Of a stretch of DNA of 64,000 nt, positions 23,641 through 34,100 are shown in pieces; the first letter of the stretch is position 1; the number at the start of each line of letters is the position of its first letter. The DNA lies in contig JAIUCV010000089.1 in NCBI GenBank assembly GCA_026724425.1, forward strand, positions 248,001-312,000, read 5' to 3'. This DNA is from Erythrophleum ivorense (taxonomy: Eukaryota > Streptophyta > Magnoliopsida > Fabales > Fabaceae). The position numbers and the translations under genes are program-made. The notes beneath the pieces were generated by a model. That model was not told where the DNA came from and made no database searches. It worked only from the letters and a program-made list of their open reading frames with translations.

Positions 23641-25208
23641 GTTTGGCGACTCCGTTGGGGACAGTTCGAGAGTCAAGCCCAAATTAAGTTAGTTGTGCAA
23701 AATATTATGGTCTTTCTTTTATTTTGATTCTCCTTTTGTTTGTTGTTTGCCTTACATGATTATGGTAGATAATATGCCTTTCACATGCTTGCTTTACACA
23801 TTTTATTTTTCGTCTATGTACATAATATGTGTAGGATGGATAACATGAGAAGGAAACCTTAAGATAGATGACCATGTTTTTATATCTTACTTCTTATTTT
23901 TGGTACGAATATGTTTCTACCTCTTATTTTGTTCCTGTTTCTATGTCTATCAATCTGCTTAGCAGATGAAGGTAGGGTAGTTCATAGGATAAAGAGGTAA
24001 ATGCCCTCCTCACACACGTCACGGACACAAAATTCTCACACACGTTATGGGCTCTATACCCGGGTCTGAGTGTTCCTAGGTTAGTAGAGGTTTATATTGA
24101 TTTCCCTGTGAAGCCTTGTGCTTCCTGAGGCTATCATGAAGACCTCGCCTAAATTGTACCTTGTTATATAGATTGGACCTGTGTAGGATCTCTTTTCCTC
24201 TCAAGGTTGGGTTCATATAATAAGATCCTCATCTCACGGTGAGGACAATTTGGGGACCAATGATTAGGGGTTATAGATCCACCAAAATTGGCACTGATAA
24301 TCAAGCCATAGATACTTCCTAAATAGGTAGAGCCGAACTTCTATGAACCAATACTCCCAACCTAAGATCTATCCATATTAGGACAAAGGAGGGTGCTTCC
24401 GGTCGCTTGTATATCACATTCATGCATCTAATGATATCCATAGGGAAAGTGACACATCGTTGCTATTTACTGGAATAATTATCGATATGTCATTGCACAA
24501 TAGGACATACATTGATTATGATGAAAGTGTGCATTAGCTAAACCAACCCTTACCTAGCGGGTTTCCGACCCCAAAAGGCCATAATCGCATTCCTTAATCC
24601 CATAAAAAGGAGCTCATTCAGCATATATTCATTCTCTTCACATATTCATTACATGCAATAAAAAAAGGTAAGATAAGCTAATGAACAATACCTAATCTAT
24701 CAAAACAAACCTCCACGTAACGACGTTTTTTCCAATAGAAAGTGGGTATGTTCAAATTTTGGATGATTATAAAACTCGTCGGTTTTGCATCTCCAACATA
24801 CGGATGTGGTGTTTCGACTAGGGATTTAAGTCTTTTAAGGCATCGAATCGTGTAGAAAGGTATATTTCTCCCGATTTAGTTGCCGCCTCTTTACTTTCAT
24901 GGGGCAATTGGCCCCTCAAGAAATAGCGCAATATTTTCTGTCATTTCCCATGTCAGAACATTACATCCAAAATCATAGTATAATTGTTAGTGGATCGTTA
25001 TATTAACTTGCTGAACATCTCGGTGTCAATTACGTAGGGAGTTATTCCTTCTTAAATTGATCTTTACGCCTCCATTCTCTATGGAATAATAAATTCCTTG
25101 AGGATTTGGCAAGTTGTCAAGTTAACGATAATGATACACCAGCTAACGAGTTTTGAACATTTTTGAAACAGTGGACGATTAACCGGATTGATTGGCATAA
25201 TATTGGTA
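23641..25208 (+). other. Untranslated leader of the Ogre-type element
   Basis: About 1.5 kb between the PBS and the first ATG of ORF1. It has many stops in all frames and no domain. A CACACACGT motif is duplicated around 24012-24040. A packaging or dimerisation signal would be expected here but I cannot point to one. Confidence 0.6.
23644..23662 (+). other. Primer-binding site
   Basis: TGGCGACTCCGTTGGGGAC begins three bases after the end of the 5' LTR. It starts with TGG, complementary to a tRNA CCA end. I recall Ogre elements as primed by tRNA-Arg with a very similar site; the exact tRNA should be checked against host tRNAs. Confidence 0.75.
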
Positions 25209-27185
25209 ATGGAACCTTTGGGCAATGGGCGATATCTAGATCCGAGGCAGACTGGCTTAGTTGCAACAGGAGTGAAGCTTAAAATCAAGGCGGAAGCTGA
25301 ATCAGTCGAAAGTTTAGTTGCTTTAAGTGGGAAGTTGAATGGAAGGCATATCCGAGATTCCCGAAGGGATTATGGGGATATTCTAGACTTGCTACGAATA
25401 CCAGTCCAGCCAGAAGCACTTTCTGCCTTGGCCCAGTATTGGGATAGCTCACTAAGGTGTTTCACGTTCCCTACGTTCCAGATTACACCCACTCTAGAGG
25501 AATATGGGAGCTTCATAAATGCACCCATAGGAAAAGATACTTCAGTTTATTACTACCCTGGACATTTGCCGTCGAAGCGCACAGTGGCTCAAATTTAAGG
25601 GGAAGATCCTAGTAAGGTCCAACTTCATCAGAGAGGACAGACTGAGGGTCTTTCAAGGAAGTACGTGGAAAAGCGTTTAGAAATCTTAGCTGAAAAGGAA
25701 GATTGGGTGATTTTTAAGAGGGTCCTCGCCTTAGCCATATATGGAGTAGTGTTATTTCCATCGGCCATGGGAATAATCGATTTGGCGGCCGTGAGTGTCC
25801 TATGGATGGTGGAAAATCACCGCGTAAATCTAGTGCCCGCAGTTTTAGCAGAAACATTCCTGACGTTGAGTTTTTGCTAACTAGAAAAGGGAGGGAAATT
25901 AAAGTGTTGCTTACAGCTCCTCACAGTTTGGGTGTTCAATCATGTGTATGGGAGGAAGTATCAATTGGGTCAACGACATGACACCATCCACCACCCGGTT
26001 AGGGATTTCCTTAATCGTGAAGGTTCTGTCCTGTCGTCCTCAAGAATGACTCGTGATGATTGGGCTCAATCCCTTGGTCAGTTAGACGAAACCACAGTCT
26101 GGTGGAAGCTTGCTTGGTGGGAAAACGAGGAAATTATATATTGTTGCGGGGAATTCCTGAATGTACCTCTCATAAGCCCTCGAGGATGTATTAACTACAA
26201 TCCATCGATTGTTCATCAACAGTTTGCATACAAGCAAGACATTCCGTCTAAAGAGGCAACGCGATTGGTTCACTTCTATCATGATGATCCGGAAGTTAAG
26301 ACACTTTGTCAAAAAATAAAGAATGCATGGAACCAAGTGATATGTAAAGGGAAATGTGAGCTGGGCAAGCGAATTGTAGCTGCAACTAGAGAATATCAAG
26401 AGTGGTTGAAGGATAGAACGAAAGGGGCTAATCCTTCTTTTGGACCGAAGGATCCCATGCTCGGCAACGATCTGCGTGCGATTGATGAACAGTTAGCACG
26501 GCAAGTCGAAGAGAAAAAGGAAAAATTGAAGAGTTTAGAAGAAAAAAGGCAAGAACGCCTGAGGAGTTTGAACCAAATGAGAAACGAATGTGCAGTGTTG
26601 CGGGCAGAGACCGATAGGGTAAAGAGGTATAAAGGAAGTAAGGGGACTGTCGAGGTGAAAAAGCTGAAAGAAGAAAATACAAGATTGAAAAGTACGATTG
26701 AGGAAGCTCAACAACGGATGATCGAGAATGAAAAGAAGATATATATTGGGGAGGCTCAGTTGATGAAGGTCCTTAAAGAAAAGGACACACTAGAGAGGCA
26801 AATGCAGAAACTTGAATCTGATGGGACTAGACGTGAGCTGAATATGCTGGCCCAGAAATTAGAACAGAAAATGAATGAAATATCCCTCATTAGGAGTGAT
26901 AATGCTGCAGTGGTGCAAAACTTGGTCGAACAACTTAATCAGCAAGCCGAGACAATGGAGACGTGGAAGACACTCCATGCAGATCAAGCCGCAGAAAAGG
27001 AAAGATTTCGATCCTGGTTCAGAAAATTAATTCTCCTAGCTGATGAAATCCTCCCTAGCTTCACAAACACCTTGAAAGCAGCTGAAGGTTTAATTAATCC
27101 ATTAAGTGCGCCAAAGGAAGTGACGGAGTTCTTTATGTTATGCAATGACGTTGTAAATGAGTTGAAATATCTCAATAGTTGTTAA
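25209..27185 (+). pseudogene. ORF1 of the Ogre-type element, two in-frame stops
   Basis: A single reading frame, broken only by TAA at 25596-25598 and TAA at 25878-25880, runs to the stop at 27185, about 650 codons. The start is taken at the ATG 25209; the frame is open upstream only to 25167. The N-terminal half (25,400-26,350) has segments such as LAQYWDSSLRCFTFPTFQ and PTLEEYGSFI. These resemble the domain shared by plant mobile-domain and DUF7745-type transposon proteins (family name from memory). The C-terminal half (about 26,480-27,000) is a long charged region with coiled-coil character (repeated EEK, KLKEEN, LEQKMNEI). Ogre elements are known for an ORF1 of unknown function before gag. 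A structural or host-interaction role is only a guess. Confidence 0.75.
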
Positions 27186-27629
27186 GTTTCAAAGAATGCT
27201 GATGTAATGTATCCCTTGATACTTTGATCTGGAAAAAGAATTGTATTTCCTTTATGATTTAGACATGGCTCAAATCAATGCAAAGACCTGATCGTGTAGG
27301 GGTCTTTATTTCCCTCTTACTTCAAGTGTCAACTTTGATATTCTTATGTGGGTTAATAAAATCCTTTAAGAATCAAGGGGCCCAGTGTTCCTTTATCAAT
27401 TACGCCAAAATGGTTAATCTAAACTAAAGATACCCATATATATTAATGACAATAATAATAAAATAAGGGAAATAATTTTCCATACCACTAAATTTGTTTT
27501 TTTTTTTCCAGAGAGAAAAGAGGATAGAAAGGTCAAATTAAGAAAGACAATATTGCGCCTCCGAAACGCGTCCCATCTAACCAGATCCGTCCTACTAGGA
27601 TATACGACACACGTTCAAGAGTAAGGCTC
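27186..27629 (+). other. Spacer between ORF1 and gag
   Basis: No domain. The last 78 bases (27552-27629) are open in frame with gag and may be gag coding sequence whose start codon has changed (see findings). A poly-T run lies at 27498-27508. Confidence 0.5.
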
Positions 27630-29492
27630 ATGGAAGGACATCAAGGGGAAGATAGCCAGAGAGCTGAGGGGAATATAGTTGCACTGAATGATCGAATCGC
27701 AACCATGGAGAACCAGATGGCTCAAATGAGTGAAATGATGAAGATGTTGCTGGAAACCTTCAAGGGAAAAGGCACTGATGACTCACCCAACGCATCTAGT
27801 CATCCGCCCATCCCTGCGCAAGTGGGGATAAGCTCACCCGGAGTGGTCATAACGGAAGCACATTCTAGTCGAGTGCCTGCCCCTGTGCTGCAACAAAAGA
27901 GTGCACAAAATCCTCCCATAGTGGCTGCTGACAAGCAGGTTTCCCATGATGAAGTAAAAGACATGCAAGATTCTCCTAGATATGATGATACGTATACTTT
28001 CCAAATCCCAACTGTGGATGATAAAGGAAAAAATATCGATGCCAAGGAGGATTGGGAAAGAGAATTAGGGGAGGTCAAGGACCAACTGCGTGATCTACAA
28101 GGCCCAACCACCTGGGGGTCATTAGACATAGAAGAGTTATGCTTAACTCCTGAAGTGTCAATTCCGAAAAAGTTCAAAGTTTCAGATTTCGACAAGTATG
28201 ACGACTCTGGCAATCCAATTTACCACCTTAAGTCATATTGCACAAATATGACTGTTTGGTCAAGGGATGAAAAGTTTCTGATCAATTTCTTCCCAGAGAG
28301 TTTGACCGGGTCTGCCTTATTATGGTTTATGCAATTAGACCATTCCAAGATTCGCAAGTGGAGAGATCTCACAAACGCTTTTATGAAGCAATACAAATTT
28401 AACCTTGACATCGCCCCAACTAGGGAGCAACTGAAAAGAATGAGTAAGAAGCCAACTGAATCATTCAAAGAATATGCCCAAAGGTGGAGATTAATGGCTT
28501 CCCAAGTTCAGCCTCCGATGATTGGATCTGAATTCTGCTCTTATTTTATTCCGACACTATCCGATCCGTTTTACAAAATCATGTTGGGAACCCACGTCAC
28601 CGATTTCGCTGATTTAATCGAGGTTGGGGAGAGAATTGACGCAGATATTCGAGATGGAAAGCTCACATCCCCTTTAATGGAAGGTGGTTTTAAAAAGGGG
28701 CAAGTCGTGAAGAAGAGAGAAGGAGAGGTGAGCTATATTCAGCCCTCAAGATCATTCCCGCGACAACCTGTGTCTTATCAAATCGGTAGGGGAAATGAAA
28801 GCCAAAACCAATATAGACCGACAGTGACAGGACAAGGACACCAAGAGAGGGGAACCCATGTAAGGCCAAGAGACGATCGCCCATGGCCCAATTTCAATTC
28901 TACCAATGCGGAGTTGTACCAAAAATTACTGGAGGCAAAACTCATAGGACCACGGTACGTGAAAGGGATGCAACCGCCATACCCGGCCTGGTACAACCCC
29001 AACGTCTCCTGTGAGTATCATATGGGGACCCCGGGGCATTCAATTGAAAATTGTATCACGTTCAAAAGGAATGTGTTGGATCTGATAGAATCTAATCATA
29101 TCCAACTTAAGCCCAGGGAAGATTCAACAATTGCCACCAACCCTCTTCCTAATCACGAGCGACAGGTTAATGCCGTTGAAAGTGAGTTAGGGTTTTCCAA
29201 GAATCCTGGTACTATTGGGTTGTCCATGAAAATGTTGTTGGCCAATCTTCGATTAGCAGGGTACATGTTGGAGCTATCACCAGAAAAGCCTGTCAAGATC
29301 GTTACTGGGCCACAGGCCACATTTTGCGATTACCATCAACAAGATACAGATCATGATGTCGAGGGTTGTACACAGTTCCAAGAAGCACTGAGGGAATTAA
29401 TGACATTAGGAATTGTGGTTGTAGGGAAGTCTAAAGAAGAAGTTTGCGCAACAGATCAGAAGTATGTGGATTTTGTTATCCCTACTAAGTAG
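27630..29492 (+). CDS. gag: Gag of the Ogre-type element
   Basis: 620 codons from the first ATG. It opens with a short coiled-coil-like stretch (VALNDRIATMENQMAQMSEMM). The retrotransposon gag core follows (about residues 185-330): FKVSDFDKYDDSGNP, LTGSALLWFMQLD, WRDLTNAFMKQYKFN and ESFKEYAQRWR, the usual Ty3/gypsy capsid pattern. Towards the end, two C/H clusters (CEYHMGTPGHSIENC and CDYHQQDTDHDVEGC) look like zinc-knuckle relatives: both are C-x2-H with a later H and C. The frame ends with TAG at 29490-29492 and protease continues at once in the same frame. The stop is therefore either a mutation or a rarely read-through codon; its context is not the classic CAA-UAG-CAR. Confidence 0.88.
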   Translation: MEGHQGEDSQRAEGNIVALNDRIATMENQMAQMSEMMKMLLETFKGKGTDDSPNASSHPPIPAQVGISSPGVVITEAHSSRVPAPVLQQKSAQNPPIVAADKQVSHDEVKDMQDSPRYDDTYTFQIPTVDDKGKNIDAKEDWERELGEVKDQLRDLQGPTTWGSLDIEELCLTPEVSIPKKFKVSDFDKYDDSGNPIYHLKSYCTNMTVWSRDEKFLINFFPESLTGSALLWFMQLDHSKIRKWRDLTNAFMKQYKFNLDIAPTREQLKRMSKKPTESFKEYAQRWRLMASQVQPPMIGSEFCSYFIPTLSDPFYKIMLGTHVTDFADLIEVGERIDADIRDGKLTSPLMEGGFKKGQVVKKREGEVSYIQPSRSFPRQPVSYQIGRGNESQNQYRPTVTGQGHQERGTHVRPRDDRPWPNFNSTNAELYQKLLEAKLIGPRYVKGMQPPYPAWYNPNVSCEYHMGTPGHSIENCITFKRNVLDLIESNHIQLKPREDSTIATNPLPNHERQVNAVESELGFSKNPGTIGLSMKMLLANLRLAGYMLELSPEKPVKIVTGPQATFCDYHQQDTDHDVEGCTQFQEALRELMTLGIVVVGKSKEEVCATDQKYVDFVIPTK

Positions 29493-30959
29493 TTGAGAAC
29501 AGTTACTCTAACTGTCAGTGATCCATGCCCACCATCAAGTCCTCTCACCCCCGAATCATCTCCAGTTATAATCCACATGCCAGCTCCTTTCCCATATGAA
29601 AGTGACTGCGCCGTACCTTGGAGATATGAGGAAATCATTGAAGACATCCCGAATCATGCAGTAATCGCCAAGGCAGAAGGACAACCCGTCACAAATATAG
29701 CAGAGGCAAGAGGGGTTACTCGAAGTGGTAGGGTTTATCTCCCCGCCAATATTAATAAGGACATGAAAGGAAAGGGAATTGATAACAGTAAAGAAAGAGA
29801 AGGAAAGAGGGACTGTGCTGACGAGGAATTCCTACGGATCATGAAGCAAAGCGAGTATGACGTGGCTGAACAATTGAAAAAAACCCCAGCTCGTATTTCA
29901 ATGTGGTCTTTAATTATGAGTTCGGAGGTACATCAGCAAGCGCTACAAAAGGTATTAGAGGAAGCATATGTGCGGCCTGATGTTACCCCAGAAAGGGTTA
30001 CCAATGTGATGAATATCGTCAAATCTACATCTGCCATCTCATTCTCTGAAGAGGAGGTTGTAGGGTCATCTGCTAATCAACCTAAGGCCTTGCATATTAC
30101 CTTAAAATGCAATGGCTTTATAATTGCAAAGGTTTTGATTGATAGGGGATCGACACTTAATGTGTTACCCTTAACCACATCTGAGCAATTAGCAATTGAG
30201 GAGGTACACATTGAAAAAAGTGATATGGTGGTTAGAGCATTTGATGGCTCTAAAAAGGCAGTGATCGGCAACACTCGTTTGTCCTTAGAGATCGGGCCAA
30301 AAACATTCGCGATAGACTTTCAAGTTATGGATATTGATCCGTCCTATACAATGTTGTTAGGTAGACCTTGGATCCATTCCGGCGGTGCTGTACCTTCCAC
30401 CTTTCATCAGAGGGTCAAGTTCATTGACACAGGGAGGATAGTCACGGTCAAAGGAGAAGAGGAGATAATGCTAAGTAAACCAAGTACTTTGCCCTATATT
30501 GAAGCTGCTGAACAGGAGACAGAAACGCCCCTTCAAAGTCTAGAGATGGATGGACCCAGGCATGTCGTTGGGAATGTTAATCAGACTGTGGTCAAAATGT
30601 TAGAGAAAAATGGGTTTAAACCTGGAAGAGGACTGGGAATAAAGCTTCAAGGAATTGAACAGCCCATTAGTCTCCCCGAAAATCCCAGGCGTCAAGGGCT
30701 GGGATATGAACCTTTGCTGTCAAGTCAACTAAGAGCACAACCAAGCGCAAAAGGGAGTAAAGAGCAGGAGAGGCAGAAAATCTCTCATATCAGAGAAACC
30801 TTCTTGAATCCTTCAGGGGCCTCGGACCAGTTAAGCATTTCAGTGGTTGATGGTGGAATCTCACAGAGAGTTAAAGCATGGATCAAGATCGATGACTCCG
30901 GGGAAAGATTGGATAACTGGGAGACTGAGGATATCACTGATGTCGTAACTTTAGAGTAA
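29493..30959 (+). CDS. pro: Protease region with G-patch-like tail, same frame as gag
   Basis: 488 codons open after the gag TAG. A retropepsin-like segment sits around 30,090-30,400. The active-site motif reads LIDRGSTLNVLP, so the usual DSG/DTG triplet is DRG here, and the flap and second half follow up to TMLLGRPWIH. About 80 residues later comes a glycine-rich stretch, KMLEKNGFKPGRGLGIKL, then RRQGLGYEP, resembling a G-patch. No Met start follows the gag stop closely, so this part is expected to be made as Gag-Pro. The frame ends with TAA at 30957-30959, which lies inside the predicted intron, so spliced RNA would read on into RT. Confidence 0.8.
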   Translation: MRTVTLTVSDPCPPSSPLTPESSPVIIHMPAPFPYESDCAVPWRYEEIIEDIPNHAVIAKAEGQPVTNIAEARGVTRSGRVYLPANINKDMKGKGIDNSKEREGKRDCADEEFLRIMKQSEYDVAEQLKKTPARISMWSLIMSSEVHQQALQKVLEEAYVRPDVTPERVTNVMNIVKSTSAISFSEEEVVGSSANQPKALHITLKCNGFIIAKVLIDRGSTLNVLPLTTSEQLAIEEVHIEKSDMVVRAFDGSKKAVIGNTRLSLEIGPKTFAIDFQVMDIDPSYTMLLGRPWIHSGGAVPSTFHQRVKFIDTGRIVTVKGEEEIMLSKPSTLPYIEAAEQETETPLQSLEMDGPRHVVGNVNQTVVKMLEKNGFKPGRGLGIKLQGIEQPISLPENPRRQGLGYEPLLSSQLRAQPSAKGSKEQERQKISHIRETFLNPSGASDQLSISVVDGGISQRVKAWIKIDDSGERLDNWETEDITDVVTLE

Positions 30960-31141
30960 TTGTCATGATCATGTTGTTCCTTTGTTTTAATTTGTTTAAG
31001 ACATTTCTCTTTGCAATTTCAATCAGTACTTTATGAATGATAGTAGTGTTTTGCGAATGAATTTAAAAGTCCTTGGATTCCTACCTTCTCTTTCTTTGCA
31101 TTTTCTTCTTGTTCATTTGCATTTTTTATTTCTTCCCCCAG
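30956..31141 (+). other. Predicted intron between protease and reverse transcriptase
   Basis: Donor GTAATT at 30956; acceptor TTTCTTCCCCCAG ending at 31141 after a strong pyrimidine tract. Removing these 186 bp joins the protease frame to the RT frame in phase, with a GAG codon across the junction. Unspliced RNA stops at once (TAA 30957-30959). An intron at this place is a published feature of Ogre elements; splicing here is inferred from sequence. Confidence 0.75.
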
Positions 31142-34100
31142 GAAATCGTTTTCCTCGGGACTCCTGTCCAACGCAGAAGTCCCCGAGTCCCCACTACGTG
31201 ATTTATGCGTTACTACAGATATGCATGATTCCGAATCCGATAGCAAAGAGTTAACCCAAATCTTTGAGAAAATGCTTGATTCTGAAGATAAAGGAATATG
31301 CCCACATGAAGAAATAGTCAAAAATATTAACTTAGGGACAGAGGAAGATAAAAGGGAGGTTAAAGTGGTGGATAATCCAGAAAAGAAAGAAATGATTCAG
31401 CTTTTCAGGGAATACATGGACATCTTTGCATGGTCTTATCAAGATATGCCTGGACTGGACCCAGAGATCGCCTCTCATAAGATTCCTTTATTTCCGAATG
31501 TTGAGCCGAAAAAGCAAAAGTTGAGAAGGATGAGCCCCGACATGTCTTTAGAGATCAAAGAAGAGGTCATGAAACAATTAGAGGCGGGATTCCTTCAAGT
31601 GTCCACATACCCTCAGTGGGTGGCAAACATCGTACCCGTCCCAAAGAAGGATGGAAGAGTACGTATGTGTGTTGATTATAGGGATTTGAACAAAGCAAGT
31701 CCGAAGGATGATTTTCTGTTACCCTACATTGATGTGTTAGTTGATAATACGGCACGCGCCCATCGATACTCCTTCATGGATGGTTACTCAGGGTACAATC
31801 AGATCCCTATGCACAAAGATCATAAAGAGAAGACCACATTTATTACACCATGGGGAACATATTGTTATAAAGTAATGCCATTTGGATTAAAGAATGCAGG
31901 AGCCACTTATCAACGGGCCATGATGGTACTCTTCCATGATATGATGCATAAAGAGGTTGAAGTGTACGTTGATGATATGGTAGCTAAATCTGGAGAAGGG
32001 GAAAGCCACATGGTAGTTTTGAGAAAGCTATTTGAAAGGTTGCGTGAGTACAAACTCCGTTTGAATCCCAACAAGTGTATCTTTGGGGCCATGACTGGAA
32101 AATTGCTGGGTTTCATGATAAGTTAGAGGGGAATAGAGGTGGATCCTGATAAAGTAAAAGCAATTCGAGAAATGCCATCCCCACAAACAGAAAAAGAAGT
32201 CCGGAGTTTCCTGGGACGACTAAATTACATAGCGAGATTCATTGCCAACTTAACTGCAACCTGTGATCCGATTTTCAAGTTGTTAAAAAAAGAATTACAC
32301 CGGAGGATGGGATAGTAATTGTCAACAAGCCTTTGACAAAATTAAAGAATATCTGTTAAATCCCCCAATTTTGGTTCCGCCCACACAAGGACGACCGTTG
32401 ATACTCTATTTAACCATCTTGCCGAGATCGATGGGGGCGGTGCTGGGACAACAGGATGCCTCTAGAAGGAAAGAGCAAGCAATTTACTACTTGAGCAAAA
32501 AATTTAATGAATGTGAGGCCCGCTACCCATTGATTGAGAAGACTTGCTGTGGGTTAGCATGGACCACTAGGCGTTTGCGGCAATACATGCTCTATTTTAC
32601 CACTTGGCTAATTTCTCGGATGGACCCCATCAAATATATTTTCGAGAGCCCACATGTTTCTGGGAGGGTCTCGAAATGGCAAGTGATTCTATCAGAATAT
32701 GATGTTAAGTATATGACGCAAAAGTCTGTGAAAGGGAGTGTCATAGCGGATCATTTGGCTGAAAATCCTTTGAATGAATACCAACCTTTGGATTTCCATT
32801 TCCCTGACGAAGATATATTGGCTATTGAGGAGGATAAAGATGAAGGAAGTGATGATGATGGGCAGTGGAAGATGTATTTTGATGGGGCTGCAAACATGTA
32901 TGGCTATGGTATTGGGGCAGTAATCATATCCCCCGAAGGAAAGTAGTTCCCAGTGGCCATTAAATTGGAGTTTGAATGCACTAATAATGTAGCTGAATAT
33001 GAAGCTTGCATTAACGGAATGAATGCTGCTGTAACTTTGGGCATAAAGAGTCTCGAGATTTATGGTGACTCAGCCCTCATAATTCATCAGGTGACCGGAG
33101 AATGGCAAACTAAGGATTCAAAACTGATTCCATATCAGAGATTTCTGGCTCAGCTAATCAAGCAATTTGAAGATATCCACTTTCATCATGTTACCAGGGA
33201 CAAGAATCAATTTGCGGATGCTTTAGCCACCTTAGCAGTGATGATCCGACTTGACTACAGAGTCCAAGTCCAACCACTCTGCGTGGAAGTCAGAGACTTA
33301 CCGGCATATTGCTTAAACATAGAGGAGGAGCATGACAGGCAACCTTGGTATCATGATATCAAAACTTACATGACAAGTAGGGAATACCCAGCTGAGGCCA
33401 TGGAAGGTGATAAAAAAGTCATTCGGCATCTAGCCATGAATTTTTTCATCAGCAATGGAACCTTATACAAGAGAAGTCATGATGGCACTCTATTACGATG
33501 TGTAGATGCAAGGGAAGCCCAGAAGATAATCACAGAAGTACATGAAGGAATATGCGGTACACATGCGAACGGGCTTATGTTGGCCAAACAAATCCAGAGA
33601 TGTGGATATTTTTGGTTAACAATGGAGAAGGATTGCATTGATTATGTTCGGAAGTGTCACAAATGCCAAATATATTCAGACAGAATCAATGCGCCACCAG
33701 TTGCGCTACATAACTTGGTAGCCCCTTGGCCGTTCTCTATGTGGGGCATTGATGTAATCGGCCCAATTAATCCCAAAGCTTCAAATGGACATCGTTTCAT
33801 TTTGGTTGCTATTGATTATTTCACCAAGTGGATAGAAGCCAATTCCTTCGCCAGTGTTACTCAAAAGGCTTTCTGCAAATTCCTCAAAGCAAACATCATC
33901 TGCCGTTATGGAATACCTAAAAAGATTATCACAGATAATGCTGCTAACCTGAATGGAACAGAGATCTCCAAACTCTGTGAACAGTTTAAAATCAAACACC
34001 ATAATTCGGCGCCGTATCGACCGCAGATGAATGGAGCAGTGGAGGCGGCAAATAAGAATATAAAGAAGATTATTGCTAAAATGACAATCACTTACAAAGA

